Part shown: positions 1 to 7,836 of the stretch, in pieces | Layout: every line of letters starts with the position of its first letter | How positions within the stretch are numbered: position 1 is the stretch's first letter | NCBI GenBank assembly: GCA_016235875.1 | Contig: JACRII010000134.1 | Coordinates: 1 to 42,626, forward strand | Reading direction: 5' to 3' | DNA from: Planctomycetota bacterium | Lineage (GTDB): Bacteria; Planctomycetota; Brocadiia; Brocadiales; Brocadiaceae | Length of the DNA stretch: 42,626 bases | The notes under the pieces: generated by a model | Told to the model about the DNA's origin: nothing | Databases searched by the model: none | Seen by the model: only the letters and a program-made list of their open reading frames with translations | Program-made: the position numbers and the translations under genes

Positions 1-140
1 AAACTACTACGGGAAAAGATATAAAAGGAAGGGTTACCCTCTCCCAAAAAGACTTTGGCATAAAGCCTTACAAGGCCTTGTTGGGGACTCTCAAGGTTAA
101 GAACGAAGTAAACATTGCCTTTGATTTGTCGTTAAGTTAA
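1..140 (+). CDS. YceI-like protein, 3' end only
   Basis: An open frame (phase starting at base 3) enters from the left edge and stops at 138-140. It gives 45 residues containing DFGIKPYKALLGTLKVKNEV, which matches the C-terminal strand pattern of YceI-family lipocalin-like periplasmic proteins (typically ending with DFG...-V-I...D...E/D). YceI proteins bind isoprenoid-type lipids in the periplasm; the ligand here is unknown. Only the tail is visible, so the family call is by resemblance. Confidence 0.6.
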   Translation, partial: TTTGKDIKGRVTLSQKDFGIKPYKALLGTLKVKNEVNIAFDLSLS

Positions 141-150
141 ATTTATGCTC

Positions 151-230
151 AGGAATTTCAAAGTTACAGTTGTAGCGCGAACTTTAGTTCGCATATCATA
201 GATTGTAAGCGAACTAAAGTTCGCGCTACA
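151..230. repeat. REP-like hairpin, 22-bp perfect inverted repeat
   Basis: Arms at 171-192 and 209-230 are exact reverse complements (TGTAGCGCGAACTTTAGTTCGC and its complement) with a 16-base loop. The left flank plus arm (151-184) recurs in inverted orientation at 8314-8347 with 32 of 34 bases identical, so this is a dispersed repeat and not only a local terminator. It sits between the YceI-like gene and the Rieske gene and could also act as a terminator for the former, although no T-run follows. Confidence 0.8.
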
Positions 231-421
231 TTAAAAAAGTTACCTTCGGCAACTTTATTTAATTATTTTTTCAAAAATTGACTTTATTTTCAGATAAATA
301 ATTTATAGAATTTCTTTCTTTAGTCACAAAACATGCGCTTCAGCACTGGCGCTGAAATATTTAACAGTGCTGGAGAAAAGAATTGGTTTATTGATTCATT
401 TCAATGTAGAGAGGTAAAAAG

Positions 422-928
422 GTGGAAGACAGTAAAACAGAAAATACTAGCAGGAGAAGCTTTCTGAAAATCGCATCCCACGCCATCGGGGGTACATTGG
501 CAGCAGGTGTTGTGGCGCCAGTTGTGGGATTGGCAATACACCCATGGCTGAAAGAAACAGTGTATGGAACCGAAGACTTTATCAATATCGGTAAGGTTGA
601 TGAATTTCCTGTCGGCGTTCCTAAGAAAATGACCATTACCTCATCAAAGATGGATGCGTGGAATATTTTTGAAGGATTGGTTATGGGTTCGGTATGGGTA
701 GTTCGGCGGGAAGATAATTCATTGAACGTATTTTCTACAAATTGCCCTCATCTCGGTTGCGGTATAAACTGGGGAGAGGATGTAAAACAGTTTTTATGTC
801 CGTGCCATGAAGGCGTTTTTGATGTCAATGGCAGGAAAGTATCGGGACCCGCCCCTCGCGACATGTATAGTTATGAAACGAAAATTGAAAACAATGCCGT
901 TTTGGTAAGTTATAAAAAGGTGATATAA
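422..928 (+). CDS. Rieske 2Fe-2S protein of a bc-type complex
   Basis: The 168-residue protein starts at GTG 422 after a GAGAGG ribosome-binding sequence. Residues 10-16 (SRRSFLK) followed by a hydrophobic stretch (about 20-40) form a Tat signal-anchor, expected for a protein that folds with its cluster before export. The cluster motifs are CPHLGCG (C108, H110, C113) and CPCHEG (C126, C128, H129), supplying two Cys and two His ligands plus the usual disulfide pair. GPAPRD follows, as in the Pro loop of the family. The next gene, 5 bases downstream, is its cytochrome b partner. The pair would oxidise quinol and pass electrons to c-type cytochromes across an energised membrane, in anammox bacteria probably the anammoxosome membrane (inference). 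Confidence 0.93.
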   Translation: MEDSKTENTSRRSFLKIASHAIGGTLAAGVVAPVVGLAIHPWLKETVYGTEDFINIGKVDEFPVGVPKKMTITSSKMDAWNIFEGLVMGSVWVVRREDNSLNVFSTNCPHLGCGINWGEDVKQFLCPCHEGVFDVNGRKVSGPAPRDMYSYETKIENNAVLVSYKKVI

Positions 929-933
929 ACACA

Positions 934-2724
934 ATGCGTAAATGGATAGAAGATAGAACAGGATTAAGCAATCTGTTGAAGGTAATGCTGGATGAACCGG
1001 TTCACGGCGGGGCGAAATGGTCGTATATTTTCGGAAGCGGCTTAGTTTTCCTTTTCATTCTCCAGGCAGTTACCGGAATCGTAATGGCCAGTTTTTATTC
1101 ACCCTCTTCGACATCTGCGTGGGGGAGCGTTTATTATCTGCAATACAAAACGTCCTTTGGCTGGTTCGTTCGTGGTCTGCACCACTTTGGATCAAGCGCC
1201 ATGATGATATTGGCGCTTGTGCACATGTTCCAGGTGTTTATCTTTGGCGCATATAAAAAACCACGTGAGCTGAATTGGATTTCCGGGGTAATTCTTCTCC
1301 TGTTCCTTGCAGGCTTCGGTCTAACCGGCTATCTTTTGCCGTGGGATCAGAAGGGATATTGGGCTACTCAGGTTGCTACGAATATTATGGGTACTGTTCC
1401 CGTCATTGGGAAGTACATTAAATTAATAAATCAGGGCGGCGGCGATTACGGGAATTTTACCATTACGCGTTTCTACACCCTCCATGTATTCTTATTACCG
1501 CTTTCACTTGTTTTCTTCCTCTTTATCCATATAGTGCTCTTCCGGAAACATGGTGTTACTCCATATTGGAAAATGCGTGAAGAGGTAATGAAAAACCGGG
1601 TCGACCCCTTCTGGCCGGATCAGGTATATAAGGACGTTGTATTTGCCATAGGGATGTATGCAATCCTTGCCGGATGGGTTTTCTGGAATAAAGGGGCAGA
1701 ACTCAATTCTCCCGCCGATCCGGCATCGAATTATCTTGCCAGACCGGAATGGTATTTCTTATTCTTATTCCAGCTCTTAAAATATTGTCAGGGAAAATTC
1801 CTGATTGTAGGCACCGTCATTGTGCCCATGCTTGCTTTAATTTTCTTATGTGTGCTGCCTTTTATCGACAGAAATACATCACGATATCCATCGAAAAGGA
1901 TACCGTTTTTTGGCGCTGTATTCTCCGGATTAGCAGGAATTATTGCATTAACTATTCTCTCTATTCACCACGACAGTCATGATATACACATCATTCATCA
2001 ACGGGAGGACGCCGAGAAACAGACGGCAAGGGCAATAAAACTGGCGGCAAGGGGGGTACCTCCGCAGGGGGGATTGGCTATCTTCCTCAATGACCCTGTG
2101 GCTCTTGGCGAAAAGATTTTTAAAGAAAGTTGCAATGGCTGCCACATGGTAAAGGGAGAAGGTGGAGAAACAGGAACCGATTTCACCAATTTTGGCTCAC
2201 GGGAATGGGTATCGGAACTGTTAAAAGACCCCAAGGGCAAGAAATTCTTTAAGGAATCTGGCGCAATGCCTCCTGTAAAACAACCTGATGAATCGCTCCG
2301 GGACATGGCCGAATTCTTGTTGAGCCAATCGGGAGGTTTACACAATCAAAACGCCGACAGGCTGGAGAGGGGAAAAGAACTGGTTCTCAAGGGAAATTGC
2401 GTCATCTGCCACCCCATCGGTGACAAAGATGCAAAAAGGGTTGCTCCAAACCTGACGGGGTATTTATCTGAAGAATGGCTGAAGGAATTTATTAAGAATC
2501 CATCCGACCCCAAATTCTACGGCACACGGAATAAGATGCCCGGTTTTGACAAGCTTTCTGAGAGGGAACTGGATGCGCTTGTACAATATTTGATTTCTTT
2601 ATCAAAAGATCGGATTTTAGTTTCCGAAAAGGAAGAAGGAAACAAGAAGAGAAAATACGTCTTTGGCCAAACCGCTCCGAGGGCAGTAACAGCTTTTAAA
2701 AATGTAGGGTGGACTTCGTCGTGA
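934..2724 (+). CDS. Cytochrome b6/subunit IV fused to diheme cytochrome c
   Basis: The 596-residue protein has a cytochrome b core with heme ligand pairs H83/H97 and H184/H199. The 14- and 15-residue offsets match cytochrome b6 more than bc1. The Qo-site PEWY motif is at 271-274, so the subunit IV part is in the same chain. After the last helix (about 325-345) comes a soluble part with two c-type heme motifs, CNGCH (400-404) and CVICH (489-493), and likely axial Met in AMPP (about 445) and KMPGF (about 535). It forms a quinol-oxidising complex with the Rieske protein upstream. The last codons (T-S-S-stop) fall inside a REP-like repeat starting at 2703, so the natural C-terminus may have been replaced. 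Confidence 0.95.
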   Translation: MRKWIEDRTGLSNLLKVMLDEPVHGGAKWSYIFGSGLVFLFILQAVTGIVMASFYSPSSTSAWGSVYYLQYKTSFGWFVRGLHHFGSSAMMILALVHMFQVFIFGAYKKPRELNWISGVILLLFLAGFGLTGYLLPWDQKGYWATQVATNIMGTVPVIGKYIKLINQGGGDYGNFTITRFYTLHVFLLPLSLVFFLFIHIVLFRKHGVTPYWKMREEVMKNRVDPFWPDQVYKDVVFAIGMYAILAGWVFWNKGAELNSPADPASNYLARPEWYFLFLFQLLKYCQGKFLIVGTVIVPMLALIFLCVLPFIDRNTSRYPSKRIPFFGAVFSGLAGIIALTILSIHHDSHDIHIIHQREDAEKQTARAIKLAARGVPPQGGLAIFLNDPVALGEKIFKESCNGCHMVKGEGGETGTDFTNFGSREWVSELLKDPKGKKFFKESGAMPPVKQPDESLRDMAEFLLSQSGGLHNQNADRLERGKELVLKGNCVICHPIGDKDAKRVAPNLTGYLSEEWLKEFIKNPSDPKFYGTRNKMPGFDKLSERELDALVQYLISLSKDRILVSEKEEGNKKRKYVFGQTAPRAVTAFKNVGWTSS

Positions 2725-2821
2725 GCGCTCAGTCGAACGATTAAGGCGAGGATTTTTACGCCGAATCCACCAACAATATTTCCATAATCGGTGGATTCGC
2801 TTGCGCTTAATCCAACTTACA
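2703..2821. repeat. Compound REP-like element at the 3' end of cytochrome b-c gene
   Basis: Outer imperfect arms TGTAGGGTGGA (2703-2713) and TCCAACTTACA (2811-2821) pair at 9 of 11 positions. A perfect inner inverted repeat CGAATCCACC (2762-2771)/GGTGGATTCG (2790-2799) lies inside. Bases 2712-2740 are a near-palindrome centred on GAGCGCTC that recurs at 11459-11485. The GTAGG.TGGATT...CGAATCCA style is typical of bacterial REP/BIME units mobilised by RAYT proteins. The element begins inside the upstream coding sequence and supplies its stop codon. Confidence 0.75.
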
Positions 2822-3082
2822 ATACTGACGGTTTTCCCGCACACGGCTTTCCGGCAGGCTTCTTCTCACGCATTCACGGTTGCCATCCTGAAAAGCGGTT
2901 GTGCAGGGTCAATAAATCCATACTGATTAACTAACACCTCATATCGGGTAATTTGCTGTACATTACCCATCCACATATAATTCTCCTATATTTTCATACC
3001 ATTCTTTTCTTTGATTTTTAATTTTGCTGAAAAAATTATAAAAAAGCTTGCAATCTTCTTCGGTTTTGTTTTACTATCACTC
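2822..3082. other. Gene-poor stretch with possible intron or mobile remnant
   Basis: There is no convincing gene. On the minus strand, bases about 2830-2870 read AAGCCGTGTGCGGGAAAACC, resembling a sequence often seen next to group II intron reverse transcriptase genes, but no catalytic domain V hairpin or maturase is visible. A 36-codon minus-strand frame (ATG near 2990) has a GGAGA ahead of it but resembles nothing known to me. The stretch is probably debris between the respiratory locus and the accessory island. Confidence 0.25.
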
Positions 3083-3388
3083 TTAAGAAAAAAACAATTT
3101 CCTGTCATCTCCGCCATCGCCAACAATGATAGGTGCTTTAATGTCTGTCATGCGCAAAGTGGTTTTTGCAGGACGGTCAAATATTTTATATTCCAGTATG
3201 GCTTGTAATCCACCTTTTGCTTTGATTGCTGCTTTTCGTTCAGGTGATTCAGAAATCAGTTTGCATTCAATCATTGAAGTATCCCAAAGTGTGCATTTTG
3301 AAAAATCCTGTGTGAAATCCCAAACAGTTTCACAGGTTTGATTGATGACGATTGAATGCGTTACTGAAATATTGATTTTGTTCGTCAT
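3083..3388 (-). pseudogene. Truncated SRPBCC (START/Bet v1-like) domain protein
   Basis: The 101-residue frame begins MTNKINISVTHSIVINQTCE and looks like the N-terminal two thirds of an SRPBCC ligand-binding domain: beta strand, helix ETVWDFTQDF, W-D-xS, then strands LEYKIFDRPAKTTLRMTD. Family members are usually about 140-150 residues with a long C-terminal helix. Here homology ends near VGDGG and the frame runs into low-complexity AT-rich sequence and stops. Neither shifted frame downstream shows the missing helix, so the 3' end appears lost, not merely frameshifted. It lies at the border of the accessory island. Confidence 0.55.
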
Positions 3389-3577
3389 AAGTTTAATGAC
3401 TGCTACATGTAGTTATTATATAATGCCAACACGATAACACAAAAAGATAGATAAATGCAGAAACTTAACTTGCCTTACTACATAAATATAATCTGAAAGG
3501 ATATGTGTTTAAACATTAATTGATTCTTTTTTTTGTGCTTATTTATTAGTTCATTTGCTTTCTCGAAACTGTAAAAT

Positions 3578-4831
3578 ATGATTCAACAGCGTTATGTTGT
3601 AGCCAATGCAAAAGATGTAATAAAAACCATTGAGATGGAAAAGATTCCTGCGCCTCAATTGATTATTTCATCACCACCATACTTCGATTTACTTAATTAT
3701 AACAATAACAAACAGCAAGTTGGTTATGGACAGAAAAGTTACAACGATTACCTTGATGTCCTATGTAAAGTGTTTCAAGATTGCTATGATATTTCCACGG
3801 CAGACGCAACATTTTGGTTGATAGTAGATACTTTTAAGAAAAATAAAGAAGTTAAACTTTTCCCGTTTGACATAGTGAACAAACTCAAAGAATATTCAAA
3901 GAATACATGGATTTTACGGGATATCATAATTTGGGACAAAGGCAAAAATTTGCCTTGGAATCATAAAGGTAATTTTAAAAATCAACACGAGTATATTCTA
4001 TTCTTCACGAAAGGTGATAACTTTAAATTCAAAGTAAATCGAGTTCGTGAAATTCTTGATCTTAAAAAATGGTGGAAAACATATCCTGAACGATACAATC
4101 CTGATGGTAAAGCACCATCAAATGTTTGGAGTTTTACTACACCGATTAGAGGCTGGGGAAATAGCAAGCAGAACCATTTATGTCCTTTTCCCTTTCCTCT
4201 TGTTGAAAAAATAATTTCTCTTTGCACGGATGAAGACGACTGGATACTTGACCCCTTTGCTGGATCAGGTTCTGTATTGGCAATGGCAAATGAAATGCAG
4301 AGAAACTCAGTAGGTTTAGATGTAAACAAGGCTTACAAAAAGCGATTTGAAGATGAGGTGCTAGTAGGTGTAAAAAAATATTGGCAGAAACGAGTAAAAG
4401 AATTAGAAGAAGCAGAACTGCTTTTTGCAGATTTTAAAGAAACTAACAACAAACTACGAAAATTAAAAGTTGCAAGTAACATTTGTGAGTATTTGAATAA
4501 AGTCAACATGCATGAATTTGTTTACTATACAAAAGATAAATCCAAGAATAATATAGAGATTACAGTGTTACAAAACGGAACTGTTCCTAAAGTGGATTTG
4601 GATAATGAAGAATTAAGCCAACTAATTAAGCAGTCAAAAGTCAGTGCCAAAGTAATCATTGAAACAGACTCTAAATTTACTGAGAAGCTAAACGGAGCAA
4701 CAGCCTACAAGTATAAGTTCAATAAGTTCTTCTCTTATACTTCCACTTGCAAAATGCAGAATGTACTTGAAAGTGAAAGTAAGTTCGAGTTTATGTATTC
4801 TGATATTGCTATAAAGATCCATAACGATTAA
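3578..4831 (+). CDS. Beta-class DNA methyltransferase (N6_N4_Mtase family)
   Basis: The 417-residue protein has the permuted motif order of beta-class amino-methyltransferases. Catalytic motif IV is SPPY (32-35), followed by YGQKSYNDYL, NVWSFTTPIRG (182-192) and HLCPFPFPLVEKII (200-213), then the AdoMet-binding motif DPFAGSG (225-231) and GLDVN (246-250). It should methylate the exocyclic amine of adenine or cytosine in DNA; the SPPY form is often N4-cytosine, but specificity cannot be read. Residues about 290-417 are an extra C-terminal region that I do not recognise, perhaps a target recognition or partner domain. The next gene starts 10 bases after its stop, so the two are probably co-translated. 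No ribosome-binding site is evident. Confidence 0.88.
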   Translation: MIQQRYVVANAKDVIKTIEMEKIPAPQLIISSPPYFDLLNYNNNKQQVGYGQKSYNDYLDVLCKVFQDCYDISTADATFWLIVDTFKKNKEVKLFPFDIVNKLKEYSKNTWILRDIIIWDKGKNLPWNHKGNFKNQHEYILFFTKGDNFKFKVNRVREILDLKKWWKTYPERYNPDGKAPSNVWSFTTPIRGWGNSKQNHLCPFPFPLVEKIISLCTDEDDWILDPFAGSGSVLAMANEMQRNSVGLDVNKAYKKRFEDEVLVGVKKYWQKRVKELEEAELLFADFKETNNKLRKLKVASNICEYLNKVNMHEFVYYTKDKSKNNIEITVLQNGTVPKVDLDNEELSQLIKQSKVSAKVIIETDSKFTEKLNGATAYKYKFNKFFSYTSTCKMQNVLESESKFEFMYSDIAIKIHND

Positions 4832-4841
4832 GAGTAAAGCT

Positions 4842-6605
4842 ATGACATCTAAAAAAGTTCGGAAACGCAAAAAGAAAAGTAAAGTAGTTCTATCATTTGA
4901 ACAAAAAGAACAGAAGAAACGGGAGAAAAAGCTTCACGTAGACGTACTCAATCTTTTTAAGCGAATGGGGTTTGAGTATATTAGAACTGATGGCAGGCCT
5001 GTAACATTTGGTGGTCAAAAGAGTGACATAGACAATGTTTTTTTGTATGAGAATATTATTCTTGTTTGCGAAGAAACATCTGGCAAAGACAGTGAATATA
5101 ACCACCTAAGAAAAAAGTATGACTTTATAGAAAGAATAGGCGGACATAGGGATAGTTTTATTACATGGATTAAGGATATTGGCAAAGAAAAGTTTGGGCG
5201 ATTTACAGAATACTTGAATGCCCGTTACAGAATATTTTACTTGTATTTTACTGAAAATACTATAGAGGAAGAAAAGAGATCACTTTACAATAAGTTCAAA
5301 TATATTGATGGAAGGAATTTACGCTATTTTCTAAAAATTGCTGACAGCATTAGATATTCAGCGCGGAACGAATTTTACAAATATCTTGGTTTAGATTTTA
5401 AACATGTTGGGGAAGCAATAGCAAGCCAGCGTGAAAATATCCATAGTGCAGTGATTTCTCCAGAAGATGTAAGTGGTATGCCACTGGGTGTGCATCTTGT
5501 ATCATTTGTTATGACGGCAAAAGAACTATTGGACTGTGCATATGTTTTCAGAAAAGAAAATTGGGATCAAGAAACTGGGTATTACTATCAGCGGCTGATC
5601 GAGAAAAAGAAGATAAATAGCATTAGAGAGTTTTTAACGCGAGAAAAACGCACTTTTATTGATAGTATTATTGTTAGCTTACCAAATGACGCTAAATTTT
5701 ATTCTGCTAATAAGACTGGAGGAAAGGGTGATCCAATTGATCCGAAATCAATCAGTGAAGTAACTTCAAATGCAATAATCGAAATACCATACAAAATCAA
5801 CTCAATTGGAATCATTGATGGACAGCATAGAGTATTTGGACATCATGAAGGGCCAGATAATAAAGAAGAGGAAATTATAGCAGATCTAAGAAATAAGAGG
5901 CATTTGTTTGTAACCGGTCTTTATTATCAAAATGACTTTAAGGAATCGGATAAAAGAAAATTTGAGAGCCAATTGTTTCTTGAAATAAATAGTAAGCAAA
6001 AGAGAGTTGATGCACAGCTTTTACAACACATTGAGTCACTTCAAGACCCTCTTTCTCCTATAGGAATAGCAATGAGCGTTATTCAAAAGTTGAATGGACG
6101 AACACCATTTGTCAACCTATTTATACTTTCGGAGATTGATGAAAAAAAGAATGGTATCAAAACTCCCTCAATCGTTAAATTCGGATTACAGCAACTTGTC
6201 GAAATAAATAACGACAAAGAAGGTTTGTTCAAGTATTGGCCTTGTGAAGACAAGATGCTTCTGATTACAGATAAAGAGAGCAAACAGGCTGAAGATATTC
6301 GTAAAGAGTATGTATCCTTTTGTACTGAGATGATTGGTAAATTCTTCAATGCGGTAAAATCATCACAAGAAGAAGCATGGACATTTGATGGTAAGAGTAA
6401 ACTACTAAGAGTTACAGCAATTGTTGCTTTTATACAAAGTTTCGAAAAATCAATTGAAGTTTACAAAGGAGTTAAAGACATTCCATTTTATCAAAAAAAA
6501 CTTTCGCAGTTAAAAGTAGATTTTATGCAGGAAAAATTTCCATATGTTTCCAGTCAATGGCCTAAACTTGCTGAAGAAATAAATAAATGCTGGACATCGG
6601 TGTAA
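4842..6605 (+). CDS. DGQHR-domain protein with PD-(D/E)XK-like N-terminus
   Basis: The 587-residue protein starts with a very basic segment (KKVRKRKKKSK...). Residues about 31-85 resemble a restriction-type nuclease core: helix LHVDVLNLFKRMGF, then SDIDNVFLYENIILVCEETSG, where D62/D64 and E77/E78 occupy the acidic positions but the usual catalytic Lys of E-x-K is Thr79. The middle carries the DGQHR signature (326-330, IIDGQHRVFGHHEG) with the following FxxINSKQKRV-type segment, typical of the DGQHR superfamily that includes DndB of phosphorothioation systems. The C-terminal third is helical and unrecognised. Pairing with the methyltransferase 10 bases upstream suggests a restriction-modification or related defence cassette (inference). 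It is not a standard endonuclease of any type I can name. Confidence 0.75.
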   Translation: MTSKKVRKRKKKSKVVLSFEQKEQKKREKKLHVDVLNLFKRMGFEYIRTDGRPVTFGGQKSDIDNVFLYENIILVCEETSGKDSEYNHLRKKYDFIERIGGHRDSFITWIKDIGKEKFGRFTEYLNARYRIFYLYFTENTIEEEKRSLYNKFKYIDGRNLRYFLKIADSIRYSARNEFYKYLGLDFKHVGEAIASQRENIHSAVISPEDVSGMPLGVHLVSFVMTAKELLDCAYVFRKENWDQETGYYYQRLIEKKKINSIREFLTREKRTFIDSIIVSLPNDAKFYSANKTGGKGDPIDPKSISEVTSNAIIEIPYKINSIGIIDGQHRVFGHHEGPDNKEEEIIADLRNKRHLFVTGLYYQNDFKESDKRKFESQLFLEINSKQKRVDAQLLQHIESLQDPLSPIGIAMSVIQKLNGRTPFVNLFILSEIDEKKNGIKTPSIVKFGLQQLVEINNDKEGLFKYWPCEDKMLLITDKESKQAEDIRKEYVSFCTEMIGKFFNAVKSSQEEAWTFDGKSKLLRVTAIVAFIQSFEKSIEVYKGVKDIPFYQKKLSQLKVDFMQEKFPYVSSQWPKLAEEINKCWTSV

Positions 6606-6641
6606 TGCAACATAGGAATATTGTCAAATATTGCAAATATT

Positions 6642-7740
6642 GGGGTCAGACCTTGATTATAGAATATACTTGACGAGATTGTAAAAATGCGTTATTTTAG
6701 TCAATTATTATGGCACGACCATGGAGAATCCAATATAACAATGCAGTTTATCACATTATGTCAAGAGGTGTTGCTCAGGGAGAGGTATTTTATGCCGAGG
6801 AAGACTATCATAAATTTTTAGAGTATCTCGAAAAAACCTCTGAAAAGTTTCAGTTAGAGATATTTGCCTTTGTCCTCATGGGAAATCATTATCATCTGTT
6901 TTTACGCACAAAAGAGGCAAATCTTTCCAAGTCAATGCAATGGTTACAAACATCTTACAGCATATATCTTAATCGGAAATACAGAAGGAGTGGGCATCTT
7001 TTCCAGGGACGATACAAAAGCATTCTGGTAGGAGATGATTCTTACTGGAGAGGATTAAGTTTCTATATTCATTTAAATCCAGTCCGTGCAGGCATTGTAA
7101 AGGAATTAGAAACGTATAAATGGAGTAGCTACCATGATTATGTTAAGACAAAGAAAATCCATCCCTGGGTAGCTTGTGAGGAGATTTTAAAGGGATTTGG
7201 TAAAGATGAAAAGGAATCAAGGGTTGAATATAGGAAGTTAATAAGCGAAAAATCTGGTCAGGAAAAGAAATTTCTGGATGATGTCAAATATGGACTTATC
7301 TTGGGAAGCGAAGAATTTATCAGTTGGGTACAAAAGAAATTTATCAATCGACTCTCTGCAAGAGACGGAGAATTGCCACAGAAAAAGCGAGTAGGGGATG
7401 ACGGGATTGTAGAAAAGGTATTGGGTGAAGTAACAAAATGTTTTAAAACAGAAAGAACTCAGTTATTACAGAGGAAAAGACGTGTACCACAAAGAGACAG
7501 AGATGTATGCATGTATATCTTAAAGGAACACAGTGGGTTAGATAATAAGAGGATTGGGGAAGTCTTTGGTGTAAGTTTAAGTGCGGTAACAAAAGCCGCT
7601 AAACGGATAAGCGAACAACTGGAAACAGAGGAAAGACTTAAAAAAGAGACTAATAGGATATTAAATTCTATATTCAAGGTCTGACCCCATACCTGACCCC
7701 ATACCCCACTGACCCCATACCCCACTGATAAAATCAGTGT
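6642..7740 (+). mobile_element. RAYT element with inverted terminal repeats
   Basis: The left end 6642-6670 begins GGGGTCAGACCTTGATTATA. The right end 7661-7688 is its reverse complement with few changes, ending TCAAGGTCTGACCCC. The ends enclose one RAYT transposase gene whose stop codon (7682-7684) lies within the right end. Beyond it the tip is reiterated: CTGACCCCATAC (7681-7692), then two 16-bp copies of CTGACCCCATACCCCA (7693-7708, 7709-7724), then a 7-bp hairpin CACTGAT/ATCAGTG (7723-7739). Confidence 0.8.
6710..7684 (+). CDS. REP-associated tyrosine transposase (RAYT, Y1_Tnp)
   Basis: The 324-residue protein opens with MARPWRIQYNNAVYHIMSRG, the usual RAYT start. The HUH metal-binding motif is GNHYHLF (H60, H62) and the catalytic Tyr is most likely Y119 in FYIHLNPVRAG. 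HLFQGRYK (96-103) is the conserved RAYT middle motif. Residues about 232-305 form a helix-turn-helix region like the C-terminal DnaA DNA-binding domain (RDVCMYILKEHSGLDNKRIG...). RAYTs cut single-stranded REP hairpins and move or amplify them. No strong ribosome-binding site precedes the ATG. A second RAYT at 41513 has the same length and the same motif positions, so they are paralogues. Confidence 0.92.
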   Translation: MARPWRIQYNNAVYHIMSRGVAQGEVFYAEEDYHKFLEYLEKTSEKFQLEIFAFVLMGNHYHLFLRTKEANLSKSMQWLQTSYSIYLNRKYRRSGHLFQGRYKSILVGDDSYWRGLSFYIHLNPVRAGIVKELETYKWSSYHDYVKTKKIHPWVACEEILKGFGKDEKESRVEYRKLISEKSGQEKKFLDDVKYGLILGSEEFISWVQKKFINRLSARDGELPQKKRVGDDGIVEKVLGEVTKCFKTERTQLLQRKRRVPQRDRDVCMYILKEHSGLDNKRIGEVFGVSLSAVTKAAKRISEQLETEERLKKETNRILNSIFKV

Positions 7741-7836
7741 TAATCCGATAGTTAAGTGTTACGTCCCCTAATACGACATTAAGTTATAAAGTGAAGTTCG
7801 TCCCCTTTATCCGTATGCAGGCCCGACATTTTAAGC

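Noticed and set aside
2617-2844. 75-residue minus-strand frame across the cytochrome end
   Set aside because: It arises from the inverted repeats at 2703-2821; composition is repeat-driven and no domain is visible.
2830-2870. Group II intron
   Set aside because: One stretch resembles intron-associated sequence on the minus strand, but no domain V, no maturase and no splice boundaries are visible, so only a possible remnant is recorded.
7681-7724. Possible CRISPR-like tandem repeat
   Set aside because: The units are only 12-16 bp, directly adjacent without unique spacers, and are copies of the RAYT tip.
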